From Janthinobacterium violaceinigrum (GTDB lineage: Bacteria; Pseudomonadota; Gammaproteobacteria; Burkholderiales; Burkholderiaceae_D), in contig NZ_WFLI01000009.1 of assembly GCF_009208555.1 (NCBI RefSeq), positions 62,001-126,000 of the forward strand: a DNA stretch of 64,000 nt. The letters run 5' to 3'. Position 1 is the stretch's first letter; each line of letters starts with the position of its first letter. Shown here piece by piece: positions 19,044 through 26,723 of the stretch. Made by a program: the position numbers and the translations under genes. Below the pieces are notes generated by a model, which worked only from the letters and a program-made list of their open reading frames with translations, ran no database searches and was not told the DNA's origin.

Positions 19044-20006
19044 GTGAACAAGCTGCAAGCCATGGAAGTTTTCATCCAAGTCGTCGATGCGGGCGGCTTT
19101 ACGCGCGCGGCGGAAAACATGCAGCTACCGAAAGCCACCGTCTCGACCCTGATCCAGTCGCTGGAAACGAGCCTGTCGGTTAAGTTGCTCAACCGCACCA
19201 CGCGCCACGTCAGCATCACGTCCGACGGCGCCGCGTATTACGAACGCTGCGTGCGCATCCTGTCGGACGTGCGCGAGGCGGAGGAATCGCTGTCGCGCAC
19301 GCGCCTGAGCCCCAGCGGGCGGCTGCGCGTGGACGCGCCCACGGCCCTGGCCAGCGAACTGATCATCCCCGCCCTGCCCGACTTCTTCGCCCGCTATCCC
19401 GACATCTCGCTGGAACTGGGCTGCAGCGACCGCCCCGTCGACCTGATCGAGGAAGGCGTCGATTGCGCCGTGCGCGGCGGGGAGCTGGGCGACCTGAACC
19501 TGATCGCGCGCCGCGTCGGCGTGCTGCATTTCATCACCTGCGCCGCGCCCGGCTACCTGGCGCGGTACGGCACGCCGCTGCATCCGAACGACCTGGCGCA
19601 GCACCGGGGAGTGAATTTCTTCTCCGCCAAGACGGGCAAGACCTTCGACTGGGATTTCACGCGCGCCGGCGAACGCATCCAGATGTCCATGCCCAGCCAT
19701 ATCGCCCTGAACGACTCGAACGCCTACGCGGCCGCCGGACTGGCGGGCCTGGGCATCGTGCAAATGACGCATTTCATGCTTGCGCCGCTGATGGAACAGG
19801 GCAAAATGGTGGAATTGCTGGGCGATTGGGAATCCGACCCGCTGCCCATCCACGTGATCTATCCGCCCAACCGCCACCTGTCCGCCAAGGTGCGCGTGTT
19901 TGTCGAATGGGTTGCCGACATGTTTACCAACCACCCGGCCACGCAACTGAAGGGCAAAAGCAGCCTTCCCGGCGCGCGCGCCACCCAGACCGAGGCCCAG
20001 CCATGA
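19044..20006 (+). CDS. LysR family transcriptional regulator (CrgA/BpeT-like)
   Basis: A 320-aa LTTR: N-terminal winged HTH (1-60, GGFTRAAENMQLPKATVSTL) and a substrate-binding domain (about 88-295). I choose the GTG at 19044 because AGGGAA precedes it and the product then begins NKLQAMEVF as in the CrgA subgroup; GTG 19029 has no SD. It is divergent from the efflux locus, the place of ceoR/bpeT in Burkholderia, so pump activation is a sensible guess. Its stop overlaps the next gene (ATGA), so it may also govern the dehydrogenase. Confidence 0.92.
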   Translation: MNKLQAMEVFIQVVDAGGFTRAAENMQLPKATVSTLIQSLETSLSVKLLNRTTRHVSITSDGAAYYERCVRILSDVREAEESLSRTRLSPSGRLRVDAPTALASELIIPALPDFFARYPDISLELGCSDRPVDLIEEGVDCAVRGGELGDLNLIARRVGVLHFITCAAPGYLARYGTPLHPNDLAQHRGVNFFSAKTGKTFDWDFTRAGERIQMSMPSHIALNDSNAYAAAGLAGLGIVQMTHFMLAPLMEQGKMVELLGDWESDPLPIHVIYPPNRHLSAKVRVFVEWVADMFTNHPATQLKGKSSLPGARATQTEAQP

Positions 20007-20974
20007 CCGCAGCAAGCACATCGTCCCACCGCATCGTCTTCCTCGACCGCGACAGCCTGATCGCCACCGTGCGCCCGCCCGCCTTCGCGCACCGCTGGGA
20101 AGAGCATGCGCACACCCGGGGCAGCGCACAGACGGTGGAACGCCTGCAAGGCGCCACCATCGCCATCACAAACAAGGTGCCGCTGCGCGCAGCCGAGCTG
20201 GCACAATTGCCGGACCTGCAAATGATCGCCGTGGCCGCCACGGGCACGGATATCCTGGACCTGGCCGCCTGCCGCGAGCGGGGCATCGTGGTGGCCAATA
20301 TCCGCGACTATGCGCGCGCCACCGTGCCCGAACATACCCTGGCCCTGATGCTGGCCCTGCGCCGCCAGCTCGTTGCCTACCGCGCCGATGTGGAAGCGGG
20401 ACTGTGGCAAGCCTCGGAGCGTTTCTGCCTGTTCGGCCACCCCATCCGCGACCTGGCGGGCAGCCGCCTGGGATTGCTCGGCTATGGCGCGCTGGGCAAG
20501 GCCGTGGCCCAGCTGGGACGCGCCTTCGGCATGCAGGTGATCGTACACAACCGTTCGCCCATCAATGAGAATGGCGTGAAGGAAGTGGGCTTCGACGACC
20601 TGCTGGCCAGTTCCGACGTGCTGAGCCTGCACCTGCCCCTGACGGACAAGACGCGCAACATCATCGGAGCAAAGGAACTGGCGCGCATGCAGCCCACGTC
20701 GCTATTGATCAACACGGCGCGGGGCGGCCTCGTCGACGAGGCGGCGCTGGCCGACGCCCTGACACGCGGCGTCATCGCCGGCGCCGGCTTCGACGTGCTG
20801 TCCAAGGAACCGCCGCCGCCCGACAACCCGCTTCTAAATTTGCGCCTGCCCAACTTCATCCTCACGCCCCATACGGCCTGGGCCAGCGGCGAGGCCATGC
20901 AGAAGCTGGCCGACATCCTGACCGCCAACGTGGAAGCGTTTGAACGGGGCGCGCCCACGAACGTGGTGGCATGA
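20003..20974 (+). CDS. D-isomer-specific 2-hydroxyacid dehydrogenase
   Basis: A 323-aa NAD(P)-dependent enzyme resembling glycerate dehydrogenase/hydroxypyruvate reductase. The Rossmann motif is GYGALG (about 155-160). Catalytic Arg is in NTARGGLVDE, Glu in SKEPP and His in LTPHTAW. It interconverts a D-2-hydroxy acid and the 2-oxo acid; substrate not determinable. It overlaps the LysR stop upstream and the next gene downstream (ATGA both times), giving a tightly coupled three-gene unit. Confidence 0.93.
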   Translation: MTAASTSSHRIVFLDRDSLIATVRPPAFAHRWEEHAHTRGSAQTVERLQGATIAITNKVPLRAAELAQLPDLQMIAVAATGTDILDLAACRERGIVVANIRDYARATVPEHTLALMLALRRQLVAYRADVEAGLWQASERFCLFGHPIRDLAGSRLGLLGYGALGKAVAQLGRAFGMQVIVHNRSPINENGVKEVGFDDLLASSDVLSLHLPLTDKTRNIIGAKELARMQPTSLLINTARGGLVDEAALADALTRGVIAGAGFDVLSKEPPPPDNPLLNLRLPNFILTPHTAWASGEAMQKLADILTANVEAFERGAPTNVVA

Positions 20975-21429
20975 GCGTCTTGAACGAGCTCGATGCACTG
21001 CTGGGCCTGGACGGCGACGAATACGACCGCCTCGACCTGTTCCTCGAAGCGGACGAGCTGATCGGGGAACTGCAGCCGGCCGACGTGCCGCCGCTGCTGG
21101 CCCTGTGGCCGCAGCGCAGCCTGAGCTGGCAGCAACGCTACACGCAGGCGAGCACCGGCATCGACGGCGCCGTGCTGCGCACCCTGCTGGCCGGTTTGCT
21201 GCAGATCAGGGAGTCCACCCACGGCGTGTTTGAACTGATGAGCCGTCTGCCGTCCGTGGCGGACGCCTCCCCGCTCAGCGAGGCGCTGCTCGATTACGCG
21301 CAGCGCGCCTGGCATGCAGCGGAACCGGCAGGCCGCCGGCAGATCCAGATCAGCTGCTGGAGCTGCGGATTATCGGGCCGGCTGCTGAAGCGGCTGGGTC
21401 TGGCGTCGTGGAAGGAAGCGGGACTGTAG
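20971..21429 (+). CDS. Hypothetical protein
   Basis: A 152-aa soluble, Leu-rich, mostly helical protein that I do not recognise. It starts in the stop of the dehydrogenase gene (ATGA), so translation is coupled. The C-terminus carries a CWSC motif followed by GLSGRLLKRLG. No signal peptide or membrane segment. Confidence 0.75.
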   Translation: MSVLNELDALLGLDGDEYDRLDLFLEADELIGELQPADVPPLLALWPQRSLSWQQRYTQASTGIDGAVLRTLLAGLLQIRESTHGVFELMSRLPSVADASPLSEALLDYAQRAWHAAEPAGRRQIQISCWSCGLSGRLLKRLGLASWKEAGL

Positions 21430-21432
21430 CGA

Positions 21433-21933
21433 CTACGGCGCAGCGGGACCTTCAAAGCTGAACCCCGGCGCATATGCATGATAGCCATCGAAATCGCCCT
21501 TGCCGATGGCTGCGCCGGCGCTGCGCGCGATCGCATACGCCATGCCGAAATGAAAATAGAAATTCGGCAGGATGTACAGGTTCAAATACTCGCCGGCGGG
21601 CAAGGCCAGGTCGACGAAGCCGGCGCGGTCGCTGCAGAGGCGGTCTGGCGGTCCGTCAAAACGCTCCGGGGGAATGTCCTTGAGATAGCGCATGGTCTGA
21701 GCGATCTGTTCCTGCAAGCTGGCGGCCGCGCTGAAATCGGCCACTGCCAGCCCCGCCAGCGGACAGCAGCCGCGCAGCGAAAAACTCACGGCCGCGCGCA
21801 CTTGCTGGGCGAACGGCAGCATATCCGGATGCAAGCGTGCCGCCAGCATCTGCGGCGCCGTGCCGGTCTTGTCGAGCATGGCGGAGAGCTGCGCCAGCGA
21901 ACGGCAAAAGATGGTGACGGGATGGTTGTTCAT
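21433..21933 (-). CDS. DUF1993 family protein
   Basis: A 166-aa protein with features of DUF1993: a helical start with TIFCRSLAQLSAMLDK, LHPDMLPFAQQV and a C-terminal NFYFHFGMAYAIARSAG / GKGDFDG pattern. The family has a DinB-like four-helix form; function unknown. The start at 21933 is chosen because CAGGAA lies properly spaced; a TTG five codons earlier is also possible. Convergent with the 20971 gene. Confidence 0.85.
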   Translation of the reverse strand: MNNHPVTIFCRSLAQLSAMLDKTGTAPQMLAARLHPDMLPFAQQVRAAVSFSLRGCCPLAGLAVADFSAAASLQEQIAQTMRYLKDIPPERFDGPPDRLCSDRAGFVDLALPAGEYLNLYILPNFYFHFGMAYAIARSAGAAIGKGDFDGYHAYAPGFSFEGPAAP

Positions 21934-21997
21934 CATTTCCTGGTGCAAGAGTCAAGATGAGCAGAGTGTGCCACAGCCTCCCGCCTCCTCCCTAGCC

Positions 21998-22879
21998 TTA
22001 GCGCCGGTGCCTGCTGAAAAATTCCCAGATCACCTCATTGGCATCGATGGCCCGCGTGGTCTTGCCGATGGGCAGGCCGATATTGAAGGCATCGGCTCCG
22101 GGCCATGTGTGGCCGCCGTCCTGGACCGTGAGCAAGGCCACGCTGGCGCCGCCGGCACCACTCCCCTGCTCCAGCCAGCTCACTTGCGTGGCGTCGCCGG
22201 CAGGGCCCGGAATCAGGCGGGGCTGCGGCGCGGCGCCGCCGATGCCGTTGTGCCTACGCCAGTAATCGAACGTGGCGTCCGCCGACAGATAGCTGGCAGC
22301 CTTGCCCTCGAACAGCACCACCTTGTCGGCCGTCCCCTGTATCAGCAGAACGCCCACCTTGCCCGTGTGCGTGTGGTGCTGCACCACGGGTTCCGGCATG
22401 GGCGCGCCCACCGAAGCGACGGCCGCGAACTGCCGGGGCAGCTCGGCCGCCAGGCGCAGGGCAAAGAAGCCGCCGCGCGACAGGCCCGTCGCATAGATGC
22501 GCTTGTCGTCGATGCGGTAATCCTGTTTGAGTTTACTCAACATCGCTTGCGTAAAACCGACATCGTCCGTGCCCGCCAGGTAATCCATGCCGAAGCCCAC
22601 GTTCCAGTCCTGCTTGATACCTTGCGGATACACGACAATGAACTGGTGCCGCTCGGCCGCCCCGTTCATCTGCGTGTACAGCATCTGTTCCCCCATGCTC
22701 ATGCCGCCGCCATGGAAATTGAAGACGACGGGAAACGCTCGCCGCGGCTGGCTTTCATAAGCGGCCGGCGTGTAGACGATGTAGCGGCGCTTGTCGTCCT
22801 TGTGCTGCAGCGATTGCACCTGGGCCAGCACGGGCGTGGACAGGCAGCACAGGAGCAACAGGCTGATGGCGGTTTTCAT
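21998..22879 (-). CDS. Secreted alpha/beta hydrolase, LpqC/PHB-depolymerase-like esterase
   Basis: A 293-aa protein with signal peptide (MKTAISLLLLCCLSTPVLA). Motifs: oxyanion HGGGMS, nucleophile elbow GLSRGG, Asp in GTADKV, His in DGGHTWPG, all of the COG3509 poly(3-hydroxybutyrate)-depolymerase-like family, which also includes feruloyl esterases. Substrate unknown. The second of two nearby ATGs (22879) has the better-spaced SD (AAGGG). The next gene in the same direction, the sensor kinase, ends 73 bases upstream. Confidence 0.9.
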   Translation of the reverse strand: MKTAISLLLLCCLSTPVLAQVQSLQHKDDKRRYIVYTPAAYESQPRRAFPVVFNFHGGGMSMGEQMLYTQMNGAAERHQFIVVYPQGIKQDWNVGFGMDYLAGTDDVGFTQAMLSKLKQDYRIDDKRIYATGLSRGGFFALRLAAELPRQFAAVASVGAPMPEPVVQHHTHTGKVGVLLIQGTADKVVLFEGKAASYLSADATFDYWRRHNGIGGAAPQPRLIPGPAGDATQVSWLEQGSGAGGASVALLTVQDGGHTWPGADAFNIGLPIGKTTRAIDANEVIWEFFSRHRR

Positions 22880-22952
22880 GGGCATCCCTTCACAGTAAAA
22901 GAGCCGCCAGCATAAGCAGGGGCAGGTGAAATCGCGGTGAAATTGCGCTCTT

Positions 22953-24170
22953 TTATGGCCCCGGGACGGGCACGATGACGACGCGGTACTGCGCCGCGCC
23001 CGGGTGGAAGACAATGTGCCAGCCCATCGCTTGCGCCAGGCGCAGCAACAGGTCCTGGCCATGCGCGAAACCGTGAATGCGCCGTGGCTGCCCCGCCTGC
23101 ACCGTATTGACGATGCTCAGCTGGCCTTGCGCATACGCAATATCGATGCGGCAATCAGGACCGCCATGAAACAGCGCATTCGCCAGGCAATTATTGATGA
23201 GCAACATCATCAGCTGCCCGTTGCCCAGCACGTCCAGCCGCTCGGGCAAGTCCAGCGCCAGCAGGCTGGCATCCCAGGGCGTGTCTTCGAGCAGGCGCAG
23301 CAGGCATTGCTCGATGCAGCCGCGCAACTCCACTAGCTCGCCGGGCAGCTGCTCGGCCCGCGCCAGGGCAAACAGCACTTCGATGGTGGCGCGCATCTCG
23401 TCCACGCCTTGCCGCAGCTGCACCTGCCCTTGCGCAGTCAGCGGATGCGCGTCCGCCAGCGCCAGGTGCATGAGGGTCAGGGGCGTGCGCAGCTCGTGGC
23501 TGACGTCGCGCGCGAATGCGTGTTCGCGCTGCAAGGCCGTTTGCAGCTCGGAAAATGTGCTTTCCAGACGGCGCGCCAGGAAACCGATCTCGTCGGGGCG
23601 GTCGCGCTCGCTGAAATGGACGGCGCTGCCGGGCGCCAGCGCGCGCGCTTCCCGGGCCAGGCGCTGCAAGGGCAGCACGAGGCGCCGCGCCAGCCAGTAT
23701 GCGAGCAGCAGAGCCAGGCCGACCAGCGCCAGCGCCACGCCGGCGACGACACCACCCACTTCCTGCGCCAGGCGCGACACCACCAGCACGGGCGCCACGT
23801 CGGCCAGCAGATACGCGCGCTGCGGCTGGCCCGCGGCAACGAGGTCCAGCGCCAGCACGTGATAATGCTGGCCCGTCGTGGTAAACACTTCGGCGCGGGG
23901 CGCCGATGGCGGCACGTGCTGGCGCACCGCTTGAGGCAAGTCAAGGTAAGCACCATAAACCGTGATGAGGTCGCTGCCCGAAGGCGTAAGCTCACCGTGC
24001 TCGCGCATGCGCTGGCTGACGGCCGCCGCTTCCCGCTCCAGCAGGCGCTGCACCAGCATGTCTTCCGTCACGTAGGCAATCACCAGCGCCAGGCCCGTGT
24101 AGCACAGGCACAGCAGGACGGTGAAGCCGGCCAGCGCGGCAAACAGGCGCTGCCGGATCGACTTAGCCAT
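22953..24170 (-). CDS. Sensor histidine kinase
   Basis: A 405-aa membrane kinase. TM1 (about 8-30), a periplasmic domain of about 120 residues, TM2 (about 155-178), HAMP (about 179-235, with LQRLAREARAL), HisKA with phospho-His in [17 protein letters not shown], and a short HATPase with N box NNCLANALFHGG. The ATP lid is condensed (RRIHGFAHGQDLLLRLA), which is somewhat degenerate. It pairs with the response regulator whose stop overlaps its start by eight bases. Signal unknown. Confidence 0.92.
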   Translation of the reverse strand: MAKSIRQRLFAALAGFTVLLCLCYTGLALVIAYVTEDMLVQRLLEREAAAVSQRMREHGELTPSGSDLITVYGAYLDLPQAVRQHVPPSAPRAEVFTTTGQHYHVLALDLVAAGQPQRAYLLADVAPVLVVSRLAQEVGGVVAGVALALVGLALLLAYWLARRLVLPLQRLAREARALAPGSAVHFSERDRPDEIGFLARRLESTFSELQTALQREHAFARDVSHELRTPLTLMHLALADAHPLTAQGQVQLRQGVDEMRATIEVLFALARAEQLPGELVELRGCIEQCLLRLLEDTPWDASLLALDLPERLDVLGNGQLMMLLINNCLANALFHGGPDCRIDIAYAQGQLSIVNTVQAGQPRRIHGFAHGQDLLLRLAQAMGWHIVFHPGAAQYRVVIVPVPGP

Positions 24171-24873
24171 GCTCAGCCGCATCGAAGGCCAGGCGGTAGC
24201 CCAGCTGCGGTATGGTCACCAGCAAGCCCGCCGCGCCAGCCCCGCCAACCAGCTCCAGCTGCTTGCGCAGCGCATACACGTGCGATTTGAGCGCATCGCT
24301 GTCGGGCGGCTGGCTGCCCCACAGCTGCTGCAGCAAGGCCGAGCGCGACACGGCATGCGGGTATTCTCGGCACAGCAGCAGCAAGATCTTGAAACCCGTC
24401 CGCGTCAGCGGCAGTGCCGCATCGCCGAGCAGGGCGCGCCCTGCGCGCGTCTGCAGGGTGAATGGCCCCACGCGCATTTCCTCGTGCACGTGCAGCTGGT
24501 GCCGGCGCGCCAGCGCTTCGCAGCGCAAGGCCAGTTCGCGCAAGTCGAACGGCTTGGTCAGGTAATCGTCGGCGCCATCGCGAAAGCCCCGCGCCTTGTC
24601 TTCATACGCGTCGCGCGCCGTCAGCATCAAAATCGGTACATTGCTGGGCGCACCGGCCTTGATGGCGCGGCACACGTGCAAGCCGTCGATGTCGGGCAGA
24701 TTCAGGTCCAGCAGCACGACGTCATAGCGGTTGCGCGTGGCCAATTGCACCGCCAGCGCGCCCGTGCCCGCATGGTCGGTCTGCCAGCGCAAGCCATCGA
24801 GGAAGTCGAGCACCTGGCGCGCGATGGCCAGGTGGTCTTCCACCAGCAAGATGCTCAAGGGAGGCTTGCTCAT
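24163..24873 (-). CDS. OmpR-family response regulator
   Basis: A 236-aa regulator. Receiver domain 5-115 with acceptor Asp in VVLLDLNLPDIDG and Lys in YLTKPFDL. The C-terminal winged helix (about 130-232) has the Trans_reg_C pattern ending VTIPQLGYRLAF. It overlaps the GNAT gene upstream (ATGA) and the kinase downstream, so all three form one operon. Members of this family bind tandem half-sites like those before the Asr-like genes, but nothing ties this one to them. Confidence 0.94.
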   Translation of the reverse strand: MSKPPLSILLVEDHLAIARQVLDFLDGLRWQTDHAGTGALAVQLATRNRYDVVLLDLNLPDIDGLHVCRAIKAGAPSNVPILMLTARDAYEDKARGFRDGADDYLTKPFDLRELALRCEALARRHQLHVHEEMRVGPFTLQTRAGRALLGDAALPLTRTGFKILLLLCREYPHAVSRSALLQQLWGSQPPDSDALKSHVYALRKQLELVGGAGAAGLLVTIPQLGYRLAFDAAEHG

Positions 24874-25409
24874 GGATTGCCGGCAATGCGCGCATACAGC
24901 CAGAAGTTTCCGGACTTACCCCGAATCTGGCGGTAGCAGCGCAAATAGCCTTCCCGCGCGAAAGCGCAGCGTTCGAGCACGCGGATCGAACGTTCATTGC
25001 TGTCGAGCACGGCCGCCTGGATGCGCACGAAGCCGAGGCGCTGCAAGCCCCAGTCCACAACAGCGTTCACAAGGGACGTGGCCACGCCCTGCCCCCACAC
25101 GGCGGGCGCCAGGTCGTACGCGATCTCCGCCGTGCGGTGCTGCGGGGAAATCGCATTGAAGCCGATGGTGCCCACCAGCTGGCCGCCATCGCGCAGCACC
25201 ACGGCAAGGCGCATGGGCGACGCAGGCTCGGCCGATGCATACGCATCAAAATTGGGCAGCAGGTCGACGATGCCACGCAAGTCCCAGCTCGTATGCTCCA
25301 CGACGGCGGGGTCGGCCAGGTACGCATACCAGGCGCGCGCATCGTCGCGCTGCAAGTGGCGCACGGTCACCAGGGGGTGGGTGGAAACAGGCAGATCGGC
25401 GGTTTTCAT
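24870..25409 (-). CDS. GNAT family N-acetyltransferase (RimJ/RimL type)
   Basis: A 179-aa acetyltransferase with the RimJ/RimL pattern: VRHLQRDDARAWYAYLADP at the start, acetyl-CoA binding segment around VWGQGVATSLVNAVVDWG and NERSIRVLERCAFAREG near the end. Acceptor substrate unknown. Its stop overlaps the response regulator start, making it the first gene of that two-component operon, an unusual partner for such a system. Confidence 0.9.
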   Translation of the reverse strand: MKTADLPVSTHPLVTVRHLQRDDARAWYAYLADPAVVEHTSWDLRGIVDLLPNFDAYASAEPASPMRLAVVLRDGGQLVGTIGFNAISPQHRTAEIAYDLAPAVWGQGVATSLVNAVVDWGLQRLGFVRIQAAVLDSNERSIRVLERCAFAREGYLRCYRQIRGKSGNFWLYARIAGNP

Positions 25410-25424
25410 CGCGTTGCCCCCGCG

Positions 25425-25778
25425 TCAGCCGACTGGACAGCCATCGGCCAGCCAGGCGTGAAAATCATCGGCGACCCGCTCGAAATCGTCGCGCTGCATG
25501 GAGCCGTGGCCCACCAGATACACGGCGCGGTCGCCGCCATCGAGGGCCAGCATGACGGCGCGCCCGCCGCTGTCGTCGCCGATGGTCACGTAGCCGGGGC
25601 AAGCTTGCTGCGTGTCATAGGTTTCGTTACGCTCCCGCAAGCTCTCTGCGCCGTACAGCAATACCTGTTCGCCGCGCATGTCTTCGTGCCAGTCCTTGAG
25701 AAAAGCCAAATAGTACGCTGGCAAGGTGTGGCCCAACGCTTGCTGGAAGGCTTCGATTTCTTGCATCGTCTTACTCAT
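25425..25778 (-). CDS. SMI1/KNR4 (SUKH) family protein
   Basis: A 117-aa single-domain protein with the SUKH fold pattern: IEAFQQALGHTLPAYYLAFLKDW, then GYVTIGDDSGGRAVML and a final RVADDFHAWL. SUKH proteins often act as immunity proteins against polymorphic nuclease toxins. No toxin gene is adjacent, so an immunity role is not supported here. It lies 15 bases upstream of the GNAT gene start and could share its transcript. Confidence 0.85.
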   Translation of the reverse strand: MSKTMQEIEAFQQALGHTLPAYYLAFLKDWHEDMRGEQVLLYGAESLRERNETYDTQQACPGYVTIGDDSGGRAVMLALDGGDRAVYLVGHGSMQRDDFERVADDFHAWLADGCPVG

Positions 25779-25800
25779 GACTCCGGATCCTGTCTGCGCC

Positions 25801-26040
25801 TCAGCGGCACTTGCATTGTGTCGGCCCCTTATCTCTCATTCCCGCCGTTTGCTGCGTGCTATGGAGATACTCCAGATAGCCGACCTGGTTCTCCTGCGCG
25901 CACGTAGCGGTGCACATCTCCTGCTCTGAGGGGAAAAAGCGCGACAGGTAAGCGGCCAGCACATACACGCTGATCGTCGCAATGATGGCCAGCGCCACGA
26001 TCGCAGGGGACGACCAGCGCGCAGTCCTGTGCTCTCGCAT
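25801..26040 (-). CDS. Small membrane protein, hypothetical
   Basis: A 79-aa protein with one transmembrane segment (about 13-33, VALAIIATISVYVLAAYL) and a short exported tail carrying four Cys in CTATC and CKC patterns, possibly two disulfides or a metal site. Family not recognised. The start at 26040 follows a GGTGGA SD and lies two bases after the stop of the upstream GNAT gene, so co-translation is likely. Confidence 0.7.
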   Translation of the reverse strand: MREHRTARWSSPAIVALAIIATISVYVLAAYLSRFFPSEQEMCTATCAQENQVGYLEYLHSTQQTAGMRDKGPTQCKCR

Positions 26041-26042
26041 GT

Positions 26043-26606
26043 TTATTCCACCAGCAGGCGCCGCGCTTCCCACTCGCGCCGCAGCAAGCCGTACAGAGCC
26101 GTATCGCTGACGTGGCCGCCGACGATCCACCGTTCAGGCAAGAAACCTTCCTTGTTAAAACCCTGGCGCTCCAGCGCGCTGGCCGATCCCGTATTGAGCG
26201 GGTCGATATCGGCTTCCAGGCGGTTCAGGTCGCGCTCGACGAATGCGTATTCCAGCAGCGCCGTCAGCGCTTCCTGCATATAGCCCTTGCCCCAGTGCGG
26301 GCGCGCCAGCGCATAGCCGATTTCGGCGCGGCGGTTCTGGCGGTGCTCGGAAAACAGGCTGCAGCTGCCGATGTATTCGCCCGTCGCCTTCAGCGTGACG
26401 GCGAAGCGGAAATAGTCTTCCCTTTCGAAGGCGGCGATATCCTCGGCAAGCTTGCCTGCGGCGAGGCTGGGGTCTTGCCACGGCGGTTCGCTGAAATAGC
26501 GCATCACTTCAGGGTCGGAATGCATGGCGAACAAGTCCGCTTCATCCGATGCCTGCGGTTTGCGCAGGATCAGGCGTTCAGTGGTGAGGATTTTCGTGTA
26601 GGCCAT
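26043..26606 (-). CDS. GNAT family N-acetyltransferase (RimJ/RimL type)
   Basis: A 187-aa acetyltransferase: TERLILRKPQASDEADLFAM at the N-terminus, acetyl-CoA loop in ARPHWGKGYMQEALTALL, and NTGSASALERQGFNKEG. It probably acetylates a protein N-terminus or small amine. The start at 26606 has GGAG five bases upstream; longer frames lack an SD. It is followed directly by the 79-aa membrane protein. Confidence 0.9.
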   Translation of the reverse strand: MAYTKILTTERLILRKPQASDEADLFAMHSDPEVMRYFSEPPWQDPSLAAGKLAEDIAAFEREDYFRFAVTLKATGEYIGSCSLFSEHRQNRRAEIGYALARPHWGKGYMQEALTALLEYAFVERDLNRLEADIDPLNTGSASALERQGFNKEGFLPERWIVGGHVSDTALYGLLRREWEARRLLVE

Positions 26607-26723
26607 GCAACTCCAATCTGGATTCAAATGATCGACGCCTATTATTCCATGCAACTATAACGATGTGGCAACTTTGTGCGCGTGCTTTTAATGTAGTATG
26701 GCAATATTTTCCACATATCATTG

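Noticed and set aside
24163..24873. The OmpR-type regulator at 24163 as the regulator of the Asr-like array
   Set aside because: Only the family matches; the gene is 14 kb away, has no TGTAAG box of its own that I can see, and the organism surely has many such regulators.
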